Assembly (NCBI GenBank): GCA_049322335.1
Contig: JBMORL010000077.1
Span: 39,126 to 103,125 of the forward strand
Length of the DNA stretch: 64,000 bases
DNA from: JBMORL01 sp049322335
Lineage (GTDB): Bacteria; Bacteroidota; Bacteroidia; Flavobacteriales_D; UBA2798
Reading direction: 5' to 3'
Shown here piece after piece: positions 10,301 through 17,375 of the stretch (the stretch's first letter is position 1; each line of letters starts with the position of its first letter). A program made the position numbers and the translations under genes. A model generated the notes under the pieces. That model was given only the letters and a program-made list of their open reading frames with translations, ran no database searches and was not told where the DNA came from.

Positions 10301-10329
10301 TAATCCTTGAACTCCCAACCCATTCATAA
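7312..10329 (+). CDS. Beta-propeller/Y_Y_Y sensor histidine kinase, LytS type
   Basis: 1005 residues from the ATG at 7312; an earlier in-frame ATG at 7243 lies inside the upstream regulator. After a signal sequence ending ATIFSQ comes a long periplasmic part with repeated GYIWFAT, GNLWFA and GNIWLGT motifs: two-component-regulator propeller repeats (about 35-640) making two seven-bladed propellers. A Y_Y_Y domain (about 670-740) and one membrane helix near 745-770 follow. The cytoplasmic part has a His_kinase domain with NRHFIFNALNSIQYYIN (phosphoacceptor His806) and an ATPase region with LLQPWVENSIWHG (Asn903). It should phosphorylate the LytTR regulators encoded just upstream. The ligand is unknown. 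Confidence 0.93.
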   Translation: MSLTGHACHFFSKTKRLFITGILFFFSATIFSQQYTFINYSTENGLAQSQVSAMCQDKDGYIWFATFGGLSRFDGKIFVNFTKTDGLPDNQLYSIYADNKNRIITGTIGGYSIYENRKFSNHSFPKEFASYNVVAISEDQSGNLWFALEGGGVVVNRNGIDQFYGKNHGVDPNVRHVFCDTKNRVWLATRSGLFHFSNNRFVNYPINGDSLKNISYVMEDKQKKLWIATYDQGIYAETGGKDFINYSTENGLVNDWVRTIFVDDRNMIWIGTKTGISKFDRKEFSNFSIEQGLINDNIKCISQDSEGNIWLGTDGKGIMKFAGEAFITYTTAEGLSSDFVMNITEDKEGNLWFATYGAGVCRYDGRSYTVFDDESGLSNNTVWTTVTDKAGNVWFGTSNGLSVYDGKKIISYYEEDGLLSNKVTSLLADDSVLWIGNREGLSKFTNGKFTGYGPESGIEGGNIRSVCKDKNGTLWLGGVSGLFAFDGKKAVKYVYDKSTTDNTVYCITEDKRGNLWVGTKSGLFLFENKTFTRIPLGESVNANNINFIIFENDTLWAGTNNSIYAINTTAYLASRQVEYRNYSRLEGVRGQESNMNAAFRDSKGFYWFGTDMGLVRFDPSKIDRNENKTLPFIHISDVRLFFEKPDWQQFTKTIDPSTGIPKNLVVNYDNNHFTFYFTGIYHTNPDKVRYIFKLEGFDEEWSPETNAPFITYSNLPHGTFTFMVKARNVDGPWSEPAVFSFTITPPFWLTWWFYSLCIIGFLSVVLLIYQWRISVIRRNNERERLIYKSRLLTLEQQTLNASMNRHFIFNALNSIQYYINKQDRLEANKYLTSFAKLIRKNLDSSASGNLVSLTEELERLELYLTLENMRFKNKFSYEIIIDKNVDTEAVKIPPMLLQPWVENSIWHGILPMENPGHITIRIYPESHHVAIRITDNGIGIETSLKNKQKEGSGHVSRGIEITSGRLEVLKKLTNENLQIRGPYDLGKNGHEIHGTEVILELPTHS

Positions 10330-10382
10330 TGAAAAAGCGTGTTTTTTTTGTTAAAAACCCATCGATATTCAAAACAATTTTG

Positions 10383-10390
10383 TAAATTTG
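10383..10390 (+). promoter_or_regulatory. Putative -7 box (TAAATTTG) before the small lipoprotein
   Basis: Perfect TAnnTTTG match 45 bases before the ATG at 10436. It suggests that the lipoprotein has its own promoter apart from the kinase transcript. No -33 TTTG at the usual distance was found. Confidence 0.45.
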
Positions 10391-10435
10391 ACGTACTAAG
10401 ACTGTCTCTATATACCAGGGGACAGCGAGATAAAA

Positions 10436-10669
10436 ATGAAAATGAGAATTTTGATAGCGTTTGTGTTTGCCGGATCGGTGTTGTTCACTGCGTGTGAAAA
10501 GGAAGCTCCTTTGCGCCCAATGAATGAAACCGGCAGTGTGATGGAATATCGCGGTGATGAAATAGAAGATGGCTCTACCACTACCGAAGGCGGGGGTGGA
10601 ATTACAGATGGCGGCCATGGTTCTGACTACGACAACAGTTCCAAAAACAAAAAGAACAAAAACAATTAA
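10436..10669 (+). CDS. Small acidic, glycine-rich lipoprotein
   Basis: 77 residues. The N-terminus MKMRILIAFVFAGSVLFTAC carries a clear lipobox (FTAC, lipidated Cys20). The mature part is short, hydrophilic and low in complexity: acidic, with a Thr/Gly patch (STTTEGGGGITDGG) and a Lys/Asn tail. It has its own -7 box and a strong terminator 17 bases after the stop, so it is a discrete small gene. Its place after a LytS-type kinase could mean a target or accessory of that system, which is only inference. No family recognised. Confidence 0.75.
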   Translation: MKMRILIAFVFAGSVLFTACEKEAPLRPMNETGSVMEYRGDEIEDGSTTTEGGGGITDGGHGSDYDNSSKNKKNKNN

Positions 10670-10971
10670 TTCTTTACGATAATTAAAAGCCCGTTCAGCC
10701 GAACGGGCTTTTTTATTTCCCGGTATTTCGTTTTTCAACTATTTTACTTATTTATACATGTCTAACATGATAAAAAAATGTAATATTTATACATCTCTAA
10801 AGGCTATTTCTACCACTTTTTGATTAATTTTAATAAAACAGGAAGGATAAGGGAGTGCAAATAAAACAGCTGGAGAAGGCTCAATTTACCTGATAAAGGA
10901 ACAATTCTGCAAAAATCCGGTAAATGAATCTCCCGGTTATCCGGACCTGTAAAAATTAAACAAAAATATAC
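10670..10971. other. Intergenic region with terminator and repeated TATACATGTCTAACA
   Basis: 302 bases. After the terminator it holds TATACATGTCTAACA at 10753-10767, a degenerate copy (TATACATCTCTAAAG) at 10788-10802, and an exact copy at 10967-10981 that overlaps the next start codon. An ATG in the first copy opens only a 21-codon frame. Otherwise nothing recognised. Confidence 0.6.
10687..10717 (+). terminator. Strong intrinsic terminator
   Basis: Perfect 10-bp stem AAGCCCGTTC/GAACGGGCTT with an AGCC loop, followed by TTTTATTT. It closes the lipoprotein gene. Confidence 0.9.
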
Positions 10972-12543
10972 ATGTCTAACACTGCATCCGATCACCTGCA
11001 CCGGCTCATCAAGGCCCTCACAAAGCCCGAAAAGCGGTATTTCAAGGTGTTTTCATCCCGGCACACCCTGGGTGAAGCCAATAATTACCAGTTATTGTTT
11101 GATGCCATCGAAAAAATGGAGGAATACGATGAAGAAGCCATCAGAAAGAAATTTGCCCGTGATGCCTTTGTAAAACAGCTTTCCATTGCCAAAGCAAGGC
11201 TCTATGATCAGGTGTTGCGCAGCCTCGACTCCTTTCACGCCAATTCATCTATTGATGCCGAATTAAAAAAGCTTATTCACAGCGCAGAAATTCTCTATAA
11301 AAAGACATTATATGCCCAAAGCCACAAACTGCTGAAAAGTGCCAAAAAACTCGCTATAAAGTATGAAAAGCACACCACACTGCTCGAAATACTGATGTGG
11401 GAAAAAAAACTCATTGAAAAAGATAATTATACCGAAATAGGTGAAGCAGAACTGGAACAGATTCACCGGGAGGATCATCTTACACTCGAAAAAATTACCA
11501 ATTATGTTGATTTCTGGAACATTAAAAGCCGGATGTTCTACATTCTTAACCGGAAAGGAAAAGCAAGGAGTCAGGACGAATTATCCAGTTTTAAATCCAT
11601 TATTGATAATGTTCTGCTGCGGAGCGAAGATGCTGCCCTGTACTTTGAAACCAAATATCTTTATTATCATATCTACAGCGCCTATTTTTTCAGCATAGGC
11701 GATTATGAAAACAGTTTTCTTAACCTGAAAAAGAATGTCGAACACATTGAGAATAACGTTGAGCTTTTTAAGGAAGAGCCTAACATTTATTTTTCGGTGC
11801 TCACCAATATTATCTATATCGGGAGCCGGTTAAAAAAATACGATGAGGTATTTTATTATCTCGAAAAACTAAGGTCGCTTCCCGAAAAAATGGCGTTGAA
11901 CCGGAATGAAGATCTTGATATCAAACTTTTTTCGAGTGCCTACAGCATAGAGCTCACAGTGTATTCGATGACAGGAGAATTTGAAAAAGGAATTGAACTG
12001 GTTCCGATTATTGAAGAGGGATTAAAGCTATACGGAGACAAAATTAACAATGTCCGCAAAGCGTATTTCTTCTTCAATATTGCAGTTATGTATTTTGCCG
12101 AGAAAAAATATTCGGAAGCATTGAGATGGATCAACCAGTTGCTTAACAACATTGCTATCGATAAATCGGAAGACATTCATTGTTTTGCACAAATGCTCAA
12201 TCTTATCATTCACCTTGAACTCGGCAATCAGCGCCTTGTTCCCTATGCGCTGAAGTCAACACACCGTTATCTTTCACTTAGAAACCGGGTATATAAATTT
12301 GAAACCATGATCCTTCATTTTATCAACAAGATTATGCGGGTAAGGGATAAGGAAGATGAAGAAAATGTATACGTCAAGCTCTTATCAGAACTTAACACTT
12401 TATCAGACGATAACTTCGAAAAATCAGCATTCGAGTATTTCGATTTTGTTTCGTGGGCCGAAAGCAAGGTAAACGGAAAAGATTTTAAAGAGATTGTAAA
12501 GAAGAAAGCCCATCCTAAAAATGCTTCCAGCCCTGTGCAGTGA
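10972..12543 (+). CDS. Alpha-helical TPR-like repeat protein
   Basis: 523 residues with no signal peptide or membrane segment, so probably cytoplasmic. The start MSNTASDHLHRLIKALTKPEKRYFKVF opens a helical N-terminal domain, followed by repeated helix pairs rich in aromatic and Leu residues (such as FSIGDYENSFLNLKKN and FAEKKYSEALRWINQLLNN) that read as degenerate tetratricopeptide repeats. I recall similar proteins in Bacteroidota annotated only as TPR-containing or hypothetical. The ATG lies inside a TATACATGTCTAACA copy. The last 29 bases overlap the convergent thiL gene. No function assigned. Confidence 0.75.
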   Translation: MSNTASDHLHRLIKALTKPEKRYFKVFSSRHTLGEANNYQLLFDAIEKMEEYDEEAIRKKFARDAFVKQLSIAKARLYDQVLRSLDSFHANSSIDAELKKLIHSAEILYKKTLYAQSHKLLKSAKKLAIKYEKHTTLLEILMWEKKLIEKDNYTEIGEAELEQIHREDHLTLEKITNYVDFWNIKSRMFYILNRKGKARSQDELSSFKSIIDNVLLRSEDAALYFETKYLYYHIYSAYFFSIGDYENSFLNLKKNVEHIENNVELFKEEPNIYFSVLTNIIYIGSRLKKYDEVFYYLEKLRSLPEKMALNRNEDLDIKLFSSAYSIELTVYSMTGEFEKGIELVPIIEEGLKLYGDKINNVRKAYFFFNIAVMYFAEKKYSEALRWINQLLNNIAIDKSEDIHCFAQMLNLIIHLELGNQRLVPYALKSTHRYLSLRNRVYKFETMILHFINKIMRVRDKEDEENVYVKLLSELNTLSDDNFEKSAFEYFDFVSWAESKVNGKDFKEIVKKKAHPKNASSPVQ

Positions 12544-13555
12544 GGGCAATGGCTTCATTTGCCGGAGTTACCAGCCGTGCTCCGTTTGATTTTTCTGTTA
12601 TATGCCCGATAACCGTTATATGTGGATTCCCTTTAATTTTTTCGTAATCACCGGGTTTAATGGTAAACAGAAGTTCATAATCTTCACCGCCATTTAGTGC
12701 GCAGGTCACCGGTTCCAGGTTAAATTCTCCGGCAATGGCAATTACGGAAGGATCAACAGGTATTTTTGAAATGTAGAGATCGCAGCCTTTTCCTGATTCT
12801 TTGCACAAATGCAGGGTCTCGCTGGCCAGCCCGTCCGAAATATCAATCATGGAAGTAGGTTGCACTTTCAGTTGTTCCAGCAGTTCAATCACATCCTTAC
12901 GGGCTTCGGGTTTCAGCTGTCGCTCCAGGATATAATCATGGCCTTCCAGATCGGGCTGCATATCAGGGTTGGCTTTATATACTTCTTTCTCTCTTTCCAG
13001 CAATTGCAGTCCCATATAGGCAGCACCAAGATCTCCTGTAACTGCTAAAAGGTCTCCCTCGTTAGCCCCGCTTCTGTAAGTTACTTTTTCTTTTGGTGCA
13101 GATCCTATAACAGTAATGCTGATAATAAGTCCGCTGCGGCTGGTAGTTGTGTCGCCACCTACCAGGTCAACTCCGTATTTTTTACAGGCCAGCAGTATAC
13201 CGGCATACAGTTCTTCCACGGCTTCCAGCGAAAAACGGTTGGATAAACCAATAGAAACCACCAGTTGTTCAGCCTTTCCGTTCATGGCGCAGATGTCTGA
13301 AATATTTACTACCGCTGCCTTATATCCCAAATGCTTAAGCGGGCAATACGTTAGGTCGAAATGTACTCCTTCTACCATCATATCCGCAGATACCAGGAAA
13401 ACTTCGCTGTCGTTTTTGGCCAGTACAGCCGCATCGTCACCAATGCCCTTTAAAGTTGAGGTGTTACCCAGTTCTATACTTTTAGAAAGATGTTCTATAA
13501 GCCCGAATTCGCCCAGCTCAGACAATTCAGTACGGTTTTTTGCATTTTCAAACAT
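12515..13555 (-). CDS. thiL: Thiamine-monophosphate kinase
   Basis: ThiL phosphorylates thiamine monophosphate to thiamine diphosphate with ATP, the last step of thiamine cofactor synthesis. The 346-residue length is typical. Visible family motifs are GIGDDAA (37-43, metal/ATP binding), VSADMMVEGVHFDL, DLVGGDTT, VTGDLGAA, MIDISDGLASE and NGGEDYELLF. It lies 9 bases downstream of a methyltransferase gene on the same strand, so the two are probably one transcript. Its 3' end overlaps the convergent helical-repeat gene by 29 bases. Dxs elsewhere in the window makes a thiamine precursor, but the two are not linked here. Confidence 0.95.
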   Translation of the reverse strand: MFENAKNRTELSELGEFGLIEHLSKSIELGNTSTLKGIGDDAAVLAKNDSEVFLVSADMMVEGVHFDLTYCPLKHLGYKAAVVNISDICAMNGKAEQLVVSIGLSNRFSLEAVEELYAGILLACKKYGVDLVGGDTTTSRSGLIISITVIGSAPKEKVTYRSGANEGDLLAVTGDLGAAYMGLQLLEREKEVYKANPDMQPDLEGHDYILERQLKPEARKDVIELLEQLKVQPTSMIDISDGLASETLHLCKESGKGCDLYISKIPVDPSVIAIAGEFNLEPVTCALNGGEDYELLFTIKPGDYEKIKGNPHITVIGHITEKSNGARLVTPANEAIALTAQGWKHF

Positions 13556-13564
13556 GAATACCTG

Positions 13565-14257
13565 TTATTTTTTAACCAGCAATCCCACACCAAATTTATT
13601 CTGGTCCCAGTTGTTTACGAATTCACGGTGTTCGTTTTCGGCTTTTAGTTCATGCCATAGTTTATACACATCACAGGTAGAACCACGGTGAATAACGATA
13701 TCGTGAAACCCGATCAATCCTCCCGGCCTTACCAGTGTACTGTATTTTTCATAATCCTGTTTGGCTCCCTGGTAGGTGTGATCGCCATCTATAAAAAGAT
13801 AATCTATTTTTTTAGTACCGAGAATAGAAAGGAGTTTTTGAAAAGTTTCATCAGAGTGAGAGTCGCCCCGTATCAATTGAATGGTTTGGTTCTTTCTTGC
13901 AAAGGAAGAATAAACGGGAATTTTCCATTCCGGGTATCCGCCTCCGAATTTTCCACCCGGAAGATCAATAGAAATAATCAGTGCATTTTCATCGGCAACA
14001 CGCGAAGTAATAAAAAGAGTTCCGCCATTGGCTGTTCCGATTTCAACCACCACTTTAGGATGTAGCGTTTCTATTTCTTTAGCCAGTTTTGTAATTTCTT
14101 CCCTGAATTGCCAGGGTTGAATAAGTTCTGCTTTTTTCGAAAAAACAAAATCAATGGTTTCTTCTGCACTCATCTTTTTCTGGTTCAACACCTGTATATC
14201 TTTTACCAGTCGATTGAATCCGCGTTTTATCAGGAAAGTTGAAATGAGTTTTTTCAT
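13565..14257 (-). CDS. Class I SAM-dependent methyltransferase (Methyltransf_24 type)
   Basis: 230 residues. The central Rossmann domain has the SAM motif KVVVEIGTANGGTLF (near 68-82), an acidic strand end at IISIDLPGG, and FIDGDHTYQGAKQDYE, which in relatives such as CmcI binds metal. The C-terminal HDIVIHRG fits the same family. The substrate cannot be predicted; relatives methylate sugars or hydroxyls of secondary products. It is the first gene of a probable two-gene transcript with thiL, read from a -7 box at 14303-14296. Confidence 0.85.
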   Translation of the reverse strand: MKKLISTFLIKRGFNRLVKDIQVLNQKKMSAEETIDFVFSKKAELIQPWQFREEITKLAKEIETLHPKVVVEIGTANGGTLFITSRVADENALIISIDLPGGKFGGGYPEWKIPVYSSFARKNQTIQLIRGDSHSDETFQKLLSILGTKKIDYLFIDGDHTYQGAKQDYEKYSTLVRPGGLIGFHDIVIHRGSTCDVYKLWHELKAENEHREFVNNWDQNKFGVGLLVKK

Positions 14258-14295
14258 ATAGATATTTCTTGTGACGGGAAATTTTTGATCCGCTT

Positions 14296-14303
14296 CAAAG
14301 ATA
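14296..14303 (-). promoter_or_regulatory. Putative -7 box (TATCTTTG) for methyltransferase-thiL
   Basis: Perfect TAnnTTTG on the minus strand, 38 bases upstream of the ATG at 14257. Confidence 0.45.
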
Positions 14304-14456
14304 GTTATTGATAACTGAATGGTAGTTCATAATTTCAATCAACGGCCGGATTACAGGGATTAAACTCATTATTCAGATTTTTAAAAACGCTTTTGCAAAG
14401 GAAAAAGTAATGGGGAAAATGCTAAAAACCCCTTGATTTAACCTCCTTATATAGCA

Positions 14457-14488
14457 TTTGCACGAATACCATAAAAAAGGTATTTTTG
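14457..14488 (+). promoter_or_regulatory. Bacteroidota-type promoter of the SUF operon
   Basis: TTTG at 14457-14460, a 20-base spacer and TATTTTTG at 14481-14488. This matches the Bacteroides consensus TTTG-N19-21-TAnnTTTG and is the most complete promoter in the window. The predicted start site falls near 14492-14496, inside the palindrome that follows. Confidence 0.7.
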
Positions 14489-14494
14489 TAGTTG

Positions 14495-14511
14495 TTTAGA
14501 TTCAATCTAAA
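14495..14511. promoter_or_regulatory. Perfect palindrome TTTAGATT-C-AATCTAAA, candidate operator
   Basis: Eight-base arms around a single C, sitting on the predicted transcription start of the SUF operon. The position suits a repressor. The TTTAG...CTAAA ends resemble DtxR/MntR-type metalloregulator boxes, which would fit Fe-S assembly, but the identity of the regulator is inference. Confidence 0.55.
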
Positions 14512-14554
14512 TAAACAAATTAAATTAAATAATTGATTATTAATACTTTATAAA

Positions 14555-14878
14555 ATGATAAAAGTATCTCAATCAGCAAAAGAACAGGCTCTTCGGCTAA
14601 TGGCAGAAGAGGAGAAAGGTCGTGCTTTTATCCGTGTAGGGGTGAAAGGCGGAGGCTGTTCGGGACTGATGTATGAATTAAAGTTCGATAACGAAATGAT
14701 GCCTGATGATAAAGAGTTTGAAGACAATGGAATAAAAATCGTGGTGGACAAAAAAAGTTTCCTCTATCTCGTAGGAACCGAACTTGATTATTCAGGCGGA
14801 TTGAACGGAAAAGGTTTTGTGTTTAAAAATCCGAATGCCGATAGAACGTGTGGTTGCGGGGAGAGCTTTTCCATTTAA
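14555..14878 (+). CDS. sufA: SufA/IscA (HesB-family) A-type Fe-S carrier
   Basis: 107 residues, the normal size for A-type carriers that receive Fe-S clusters from a scaffold and pass them to apo-proteins. The three conserved cysteines are present: Cys35 in VKGGGCSGLMY and Cys99/Cys101 in RTCGCGESF. It is the first gene of the SUF operon, about 60 bases after the predicted transcription start. It could equally be named erpA/iscA by similarity; the operon context favours sufA. Confidence 0.92.
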   Translation: MIKVSQSAKEQALRLMAEEEKGRAFIRVGVKGGGCSGLMYELKFDNEMMPDDKEFEDNGIKIVVDKKSFLYLVGTELDYSGGLNGKGFVFKNPNADRTCGCGESFSI

Positions 14879-14944
14879 TGATTGATTTTTTAACTACAAT
14901 CGGAGTGATAATAATTAAACAAAAAGTAATGATCGAAGCACAAG

Positions 14945-15030
14945 CCCTCTGCGTCCTTTGCGGTTTTTCTGCGCCCTCCGCGCCTGCCTGCCATTGCGTG
15001 GGCGAGGATACGGCAGGCGGGGTTTCTGCA
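14945..15030. repeat. Dispersed GC-rich intergenic repeat (CTTTGCGG type)
   Basis: A CTGCGTCCTTTGCGG unit followed by TGCGCCCTCCGCG, then a GCCTGCC...GGCAGGC inverted repeat (about 14984-15024). The first unit is related to 17274-17320. The base composition differs from the genes around it. It separates sufA from sufB and lies just upstream of the chosen sufB start. Confidence 0.6.
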
Positions 15031-15068
15031 TTTTATCCGAAACCCGATGTTCATTAATAAATTGCGAA

Positions 15069-16523
15069 TTGGAAAACGAAAACAAAATATTAGACGACCA
15101 CATCAATTCCGATTACAAATACGGATTTGTAACTCCTATTGATTCCGATAAAGCGCCAAAGGGATTGAACGAAGATATTGTTCGTTTCATATCGAAAAAG
15201 AAAAACGAACCCGAATGGTTGCTGGAGTGGAGACTGAAAGCATTTGCCCAATGGAAAAAAATGACGGAACCTCACTGGGCCCACGTAAATTATCCGCCCA
15301 TCGATTACCAGGATGCGTATTATTATTCAGCGCCCAAACCAAAAGCTGAATTAAAAAGCCTTGATGAAGTAGATCCTGAACTGATTAAAACGTTCGAAAA
15401 ACTCGGAATTTCACTCGAAGAACAAAAAAGATTAACCGGAGTAACTCCCGTTGCAGTGGATGTAGTGATGGATAGTGTTTCAGTAAAAACTACATTTTCC
15501 GAAGAGCTCGCCAAACACGGAATTATTTTCTGTTCCATTTCCGAAGCCATAAAAAATCATCCTGAACTGGTGAAAAAACACATCGGCACTGTTGTTCCCG
15601 TTTCTGACAATTATTTTGCTGCGCTTAATTCTGCCGTTTTCACTGATGGATCTTTCTGCTATATACCGAAGGGCGTTAGATGTCCGATGGAACTTTCCAC
15701 TTATTTCAGAATTAACGAAGCAAAAACCGGGCAATTTGAAAGAACACTTTTAATTGCCGATGAAGGAAGTTATGTAAGTTATCTGGAAGGTTGTACAGCG
15801 CCTATGCGTGACGAAAACCAATTACATGCAGCTGTAGTAGAACTAATAGCCATGAAAGATGCGGAAATAAAATATTCCACTGTACAAAACTGGTATCCCG
15901 GTAATAAAGAAGGAGTGGGAGGAATTTACAATTTCGTTACCAAACGCGGAATTTGTTTGGGAGATAATTCAAAAATTTCGTGGACACAGGTGGAAACCGG
16001 ATCCAGTATCACCTGGAAATATCCTTCATGCATTTTAAAAGGGAATAATTCAGTGGGTGAATTTTATTCTGTTGCCGTTACCAACAACAGGCAACAAGCC
16101 GATACCGGAACAAAAATGATCCACATCGGGAAAAACACAAAAAGTATTATTGTTTCGAAAGGAATTTCTGCCGGTTTCAGCAATAATTCCTATCGTGGAC
16201 TGGTGAAAATAAATAAAGGGGCTACCAATGCACGGAACTTTTCTCAATGTGATTCATTGCTGATGAGTGACAAGTGTGGCGCACATACTTTTCCCTATAT
16301 TGAAGTGAATGATAAAAGCGCCAAAGTAGAACACGAAGCTACTACATCAAAAATTGGCGAAGACCAGATATTTTATTGCAACCAGCGCGGAATTGATACC
16401 GAGAAAGCAATCAGCCTTATTGTAAACGGATATTGTAAAGAAGTGTTAAATCAACTACCAATGGAGTTTGCAGTAGAAGCGCAGAAATTATTAGCGGTTT
16501 CTTTAGAAGGTTCGGTGGGATGA
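15069..16523 (+). CDS. sufB: Fe-S cluster assembly scaffold SufB
   Basis: About 484 residues from a TTG at 15069, which gives ENENKILDDHINSDYKYGF, the normal SufB N-terminus. The frame runs upstream to 14958, but that extension translates the intergenic repeat, and no in-frame ATG lies between. SufB is the scaffold subunit of the SufBC2D complex on which new clusters form. Visible motifs are KYGFVTPIDSDKAPKGLNEDIV, the beta-helix core (SYLEGCTAPMRDENQLHAAVVE) and the C-terminal RGIDTEKAISLIVNGYCKEV with the conserved Cys. No good ribosome binding site precedes the TTG. Confidence 0.95.
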   Translation: MENENKILDDHINSDYKYGFVTPIDSDKAPKGLNEDIVRFISKKKNEPEWLLEWRLKAFAQWKKMTEPHWAHVNYPPIDYQDAYYYSAPKPKAELKSLDEVDPELIKTFEKLGISLEEQKRLTGVTPVAVDVVMDSVSVKTTFSEELAKHGIIFCSISEAIKNHPELVKKHIGTVVPVSDNYFAALNSAVFTDGSFCYIPKGVRCPMELSTYFRINEAKTGQFERTLLIADEGSYVSYLEGCTAPMRDENQLHAAVVELIAMKDAEIKYSTVQNWYPGNKEGVGGIYNFVTKRGICLGDNSKISWTQVETGSSITWKYPSCILKGNNSVGEFYSVAVTNNRQQADTGTKMIHIGKNTKSIIVSKGISAGFSNNSYRGLVKINKGATNARNFSQCDSLLMSDKCGAHTFPYIEVNDKSAKVEHEATTSKIGEDQIFYCNQRGIDTEKAISLIVNGYCKEVLNQLPMEFAVEAQKLLAVSLEGSVG

Positions 16524-16558
16524 AGTAGAATTTGAAATTTAATGTTTGAAATTATAAA

Positions 16559-17245
16559 TTGAAAACACAAAAGATACATATAGCTAAAAGTATTAGAATA
16601 CTCCGTGATTGCAGTGTGCGCCATTGCGAGGGAGTCTTCGACCGTGGCAATCTTCCCACATTTAGTGGTTCAAGCATTTTATTTTTAATGATTTCCTTTT
16701 GTTTTGCATTTTTCCATTCCTGTAACGAAAAACCAGTTGAAACAGTGAAGAGTCATCCTGTTGAAGAATTCAATAGCCTTGACAATAAACTGGAGTCATC
16801 TTCACATGTATTAAATAATAAACAAAAAGAACTGGAGGGAAACTTAAATAGTGAAGAATTGATTTTGGAATATTCCGGAGTAAATCGAATAATTGACAGC
16901 ACTATCAATAAACTAAATAATGAAAGAAATAATCTTATCACATCTGGGAAAGAAAAAGACTATTTGGTCCCGGATTGGCAAAAATTCGGGTGGATCAAAG
17001 AAGATTTTAGAAAAATATTTTCCAGGATAGAAATCTCATCAGAAAAATATTCAATTGAATTGAAAAAATTTGAAAATATATTGATCCTGCCCGAAGAAAT
17101 TGACGGTGAAGAATGGACATCAGCTATGTTTGAAAAAGCACCTTTGGTTGCAATCACAGCTTTGTTAACGTCATTGGAGAACGACTTGCAAAATATAAGA
17201 TGTATGTATCTGGAATCGTTAATCGAATTTCAAAATGAAAATTAA
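16559..17245 (+). CDS. Putative lipoprotein inside the SUF operon, 5' end disturbed
   Basis: The open frame from a TTG at 16559 is 228 codons. Codons 17-33 translate a dispersed repeat (16604-16665), so the real N-terminus is uncertain. A hydrophobic stretch and lipobox (SILFLMISFCFAFFHSC) follow, and an ATG at 16688 lies within it, leaving a short signal without basic residues. The mature part is Glu/Lys/Asn-rich, mostly helical and possibly coiled coil (about 65-130 and 140-180). I do not recognise it. One explanation is that a repeat inserted into the 5' end of a lipoprotein gene between sufB and sufC. Confidence 0.55.
   Translation: MKTQKIHIAKSIRILRDCSVRHCEGVFDRGNLPTFSGSSILFLMISFCFAFFHSCNEKPVETVKSHPVEEFNSLDNKLESSSHVLNNKQKELEGNLNSEELILEYSGVNRIIDSTINKLNNERNNLITSGKEKDYLVPDWQKFGWIKEDFRKIFSRIEISSEKYSIELKKFENILILPEEIDGEEWTSAMFEKAPLVAITALLTSLENDLQNIRCMYLESLIEFQNEN
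16604..16665. repeat. Dispersed repeat (GCCATTGCGAGGGAG...GTGGCAATCT)
   Basis: Contains GCGCCATTGCGAGGGAGTCT and CGACCGTGGCAATCTTCCC, with partly inverted halves (GCCATTGCGA / GTGGCAATC). This is a widespread intergenic palindrome type from memory. It is GC-richer than the flanks and lies inside the 5' part of the lipoprotein frame. Confidence 0.55.
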
Positions 17246-17273
17246 GTACAGTGAAAAGAATTATGAATTTAAG

Positions 17274-17320
17274 ACTCTTTGCGCCCTCCGCGTTTCCTTT
17301 GCGTCTCCGCGGTTCTCGCA
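17274..17320. repeat. Dispersed GC-rich intergenic repeat (second copy, CTTTGCG type)
   Basis: Tandem units CTTTGCGCCCTCCGCG and CTTTGCGTCTCCGCGG, related to 14945-14982. It lies directly upstream of sufC. Confidence 0.6.
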
Positions 17321-17375
17321 TTTTTTTCCGGACAGAATTAACAATTAAAAAGCAAATTTTTTGAAAATAGAATTT

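Noticed and set aside
10247..10738. 163-codon minus-strand ORF
   Set aside because: It runs antisense through the kinase 3' end, a lipoprotein gene with a clear lipobox, and its terminator.
10758..10823. 21-codon ORF starting MSNMIKK
   Set aside because: Its start is simply the ATG inside the repeated TATACATGTCTAACA motif and nothing else supports translation.
16688..17245. GldM-like N-terminal domain in the SUF lipoprotein
   Set aside because: Only a general helical, Asn/Lys-rich likeness; no conserved GldM features could be matched.
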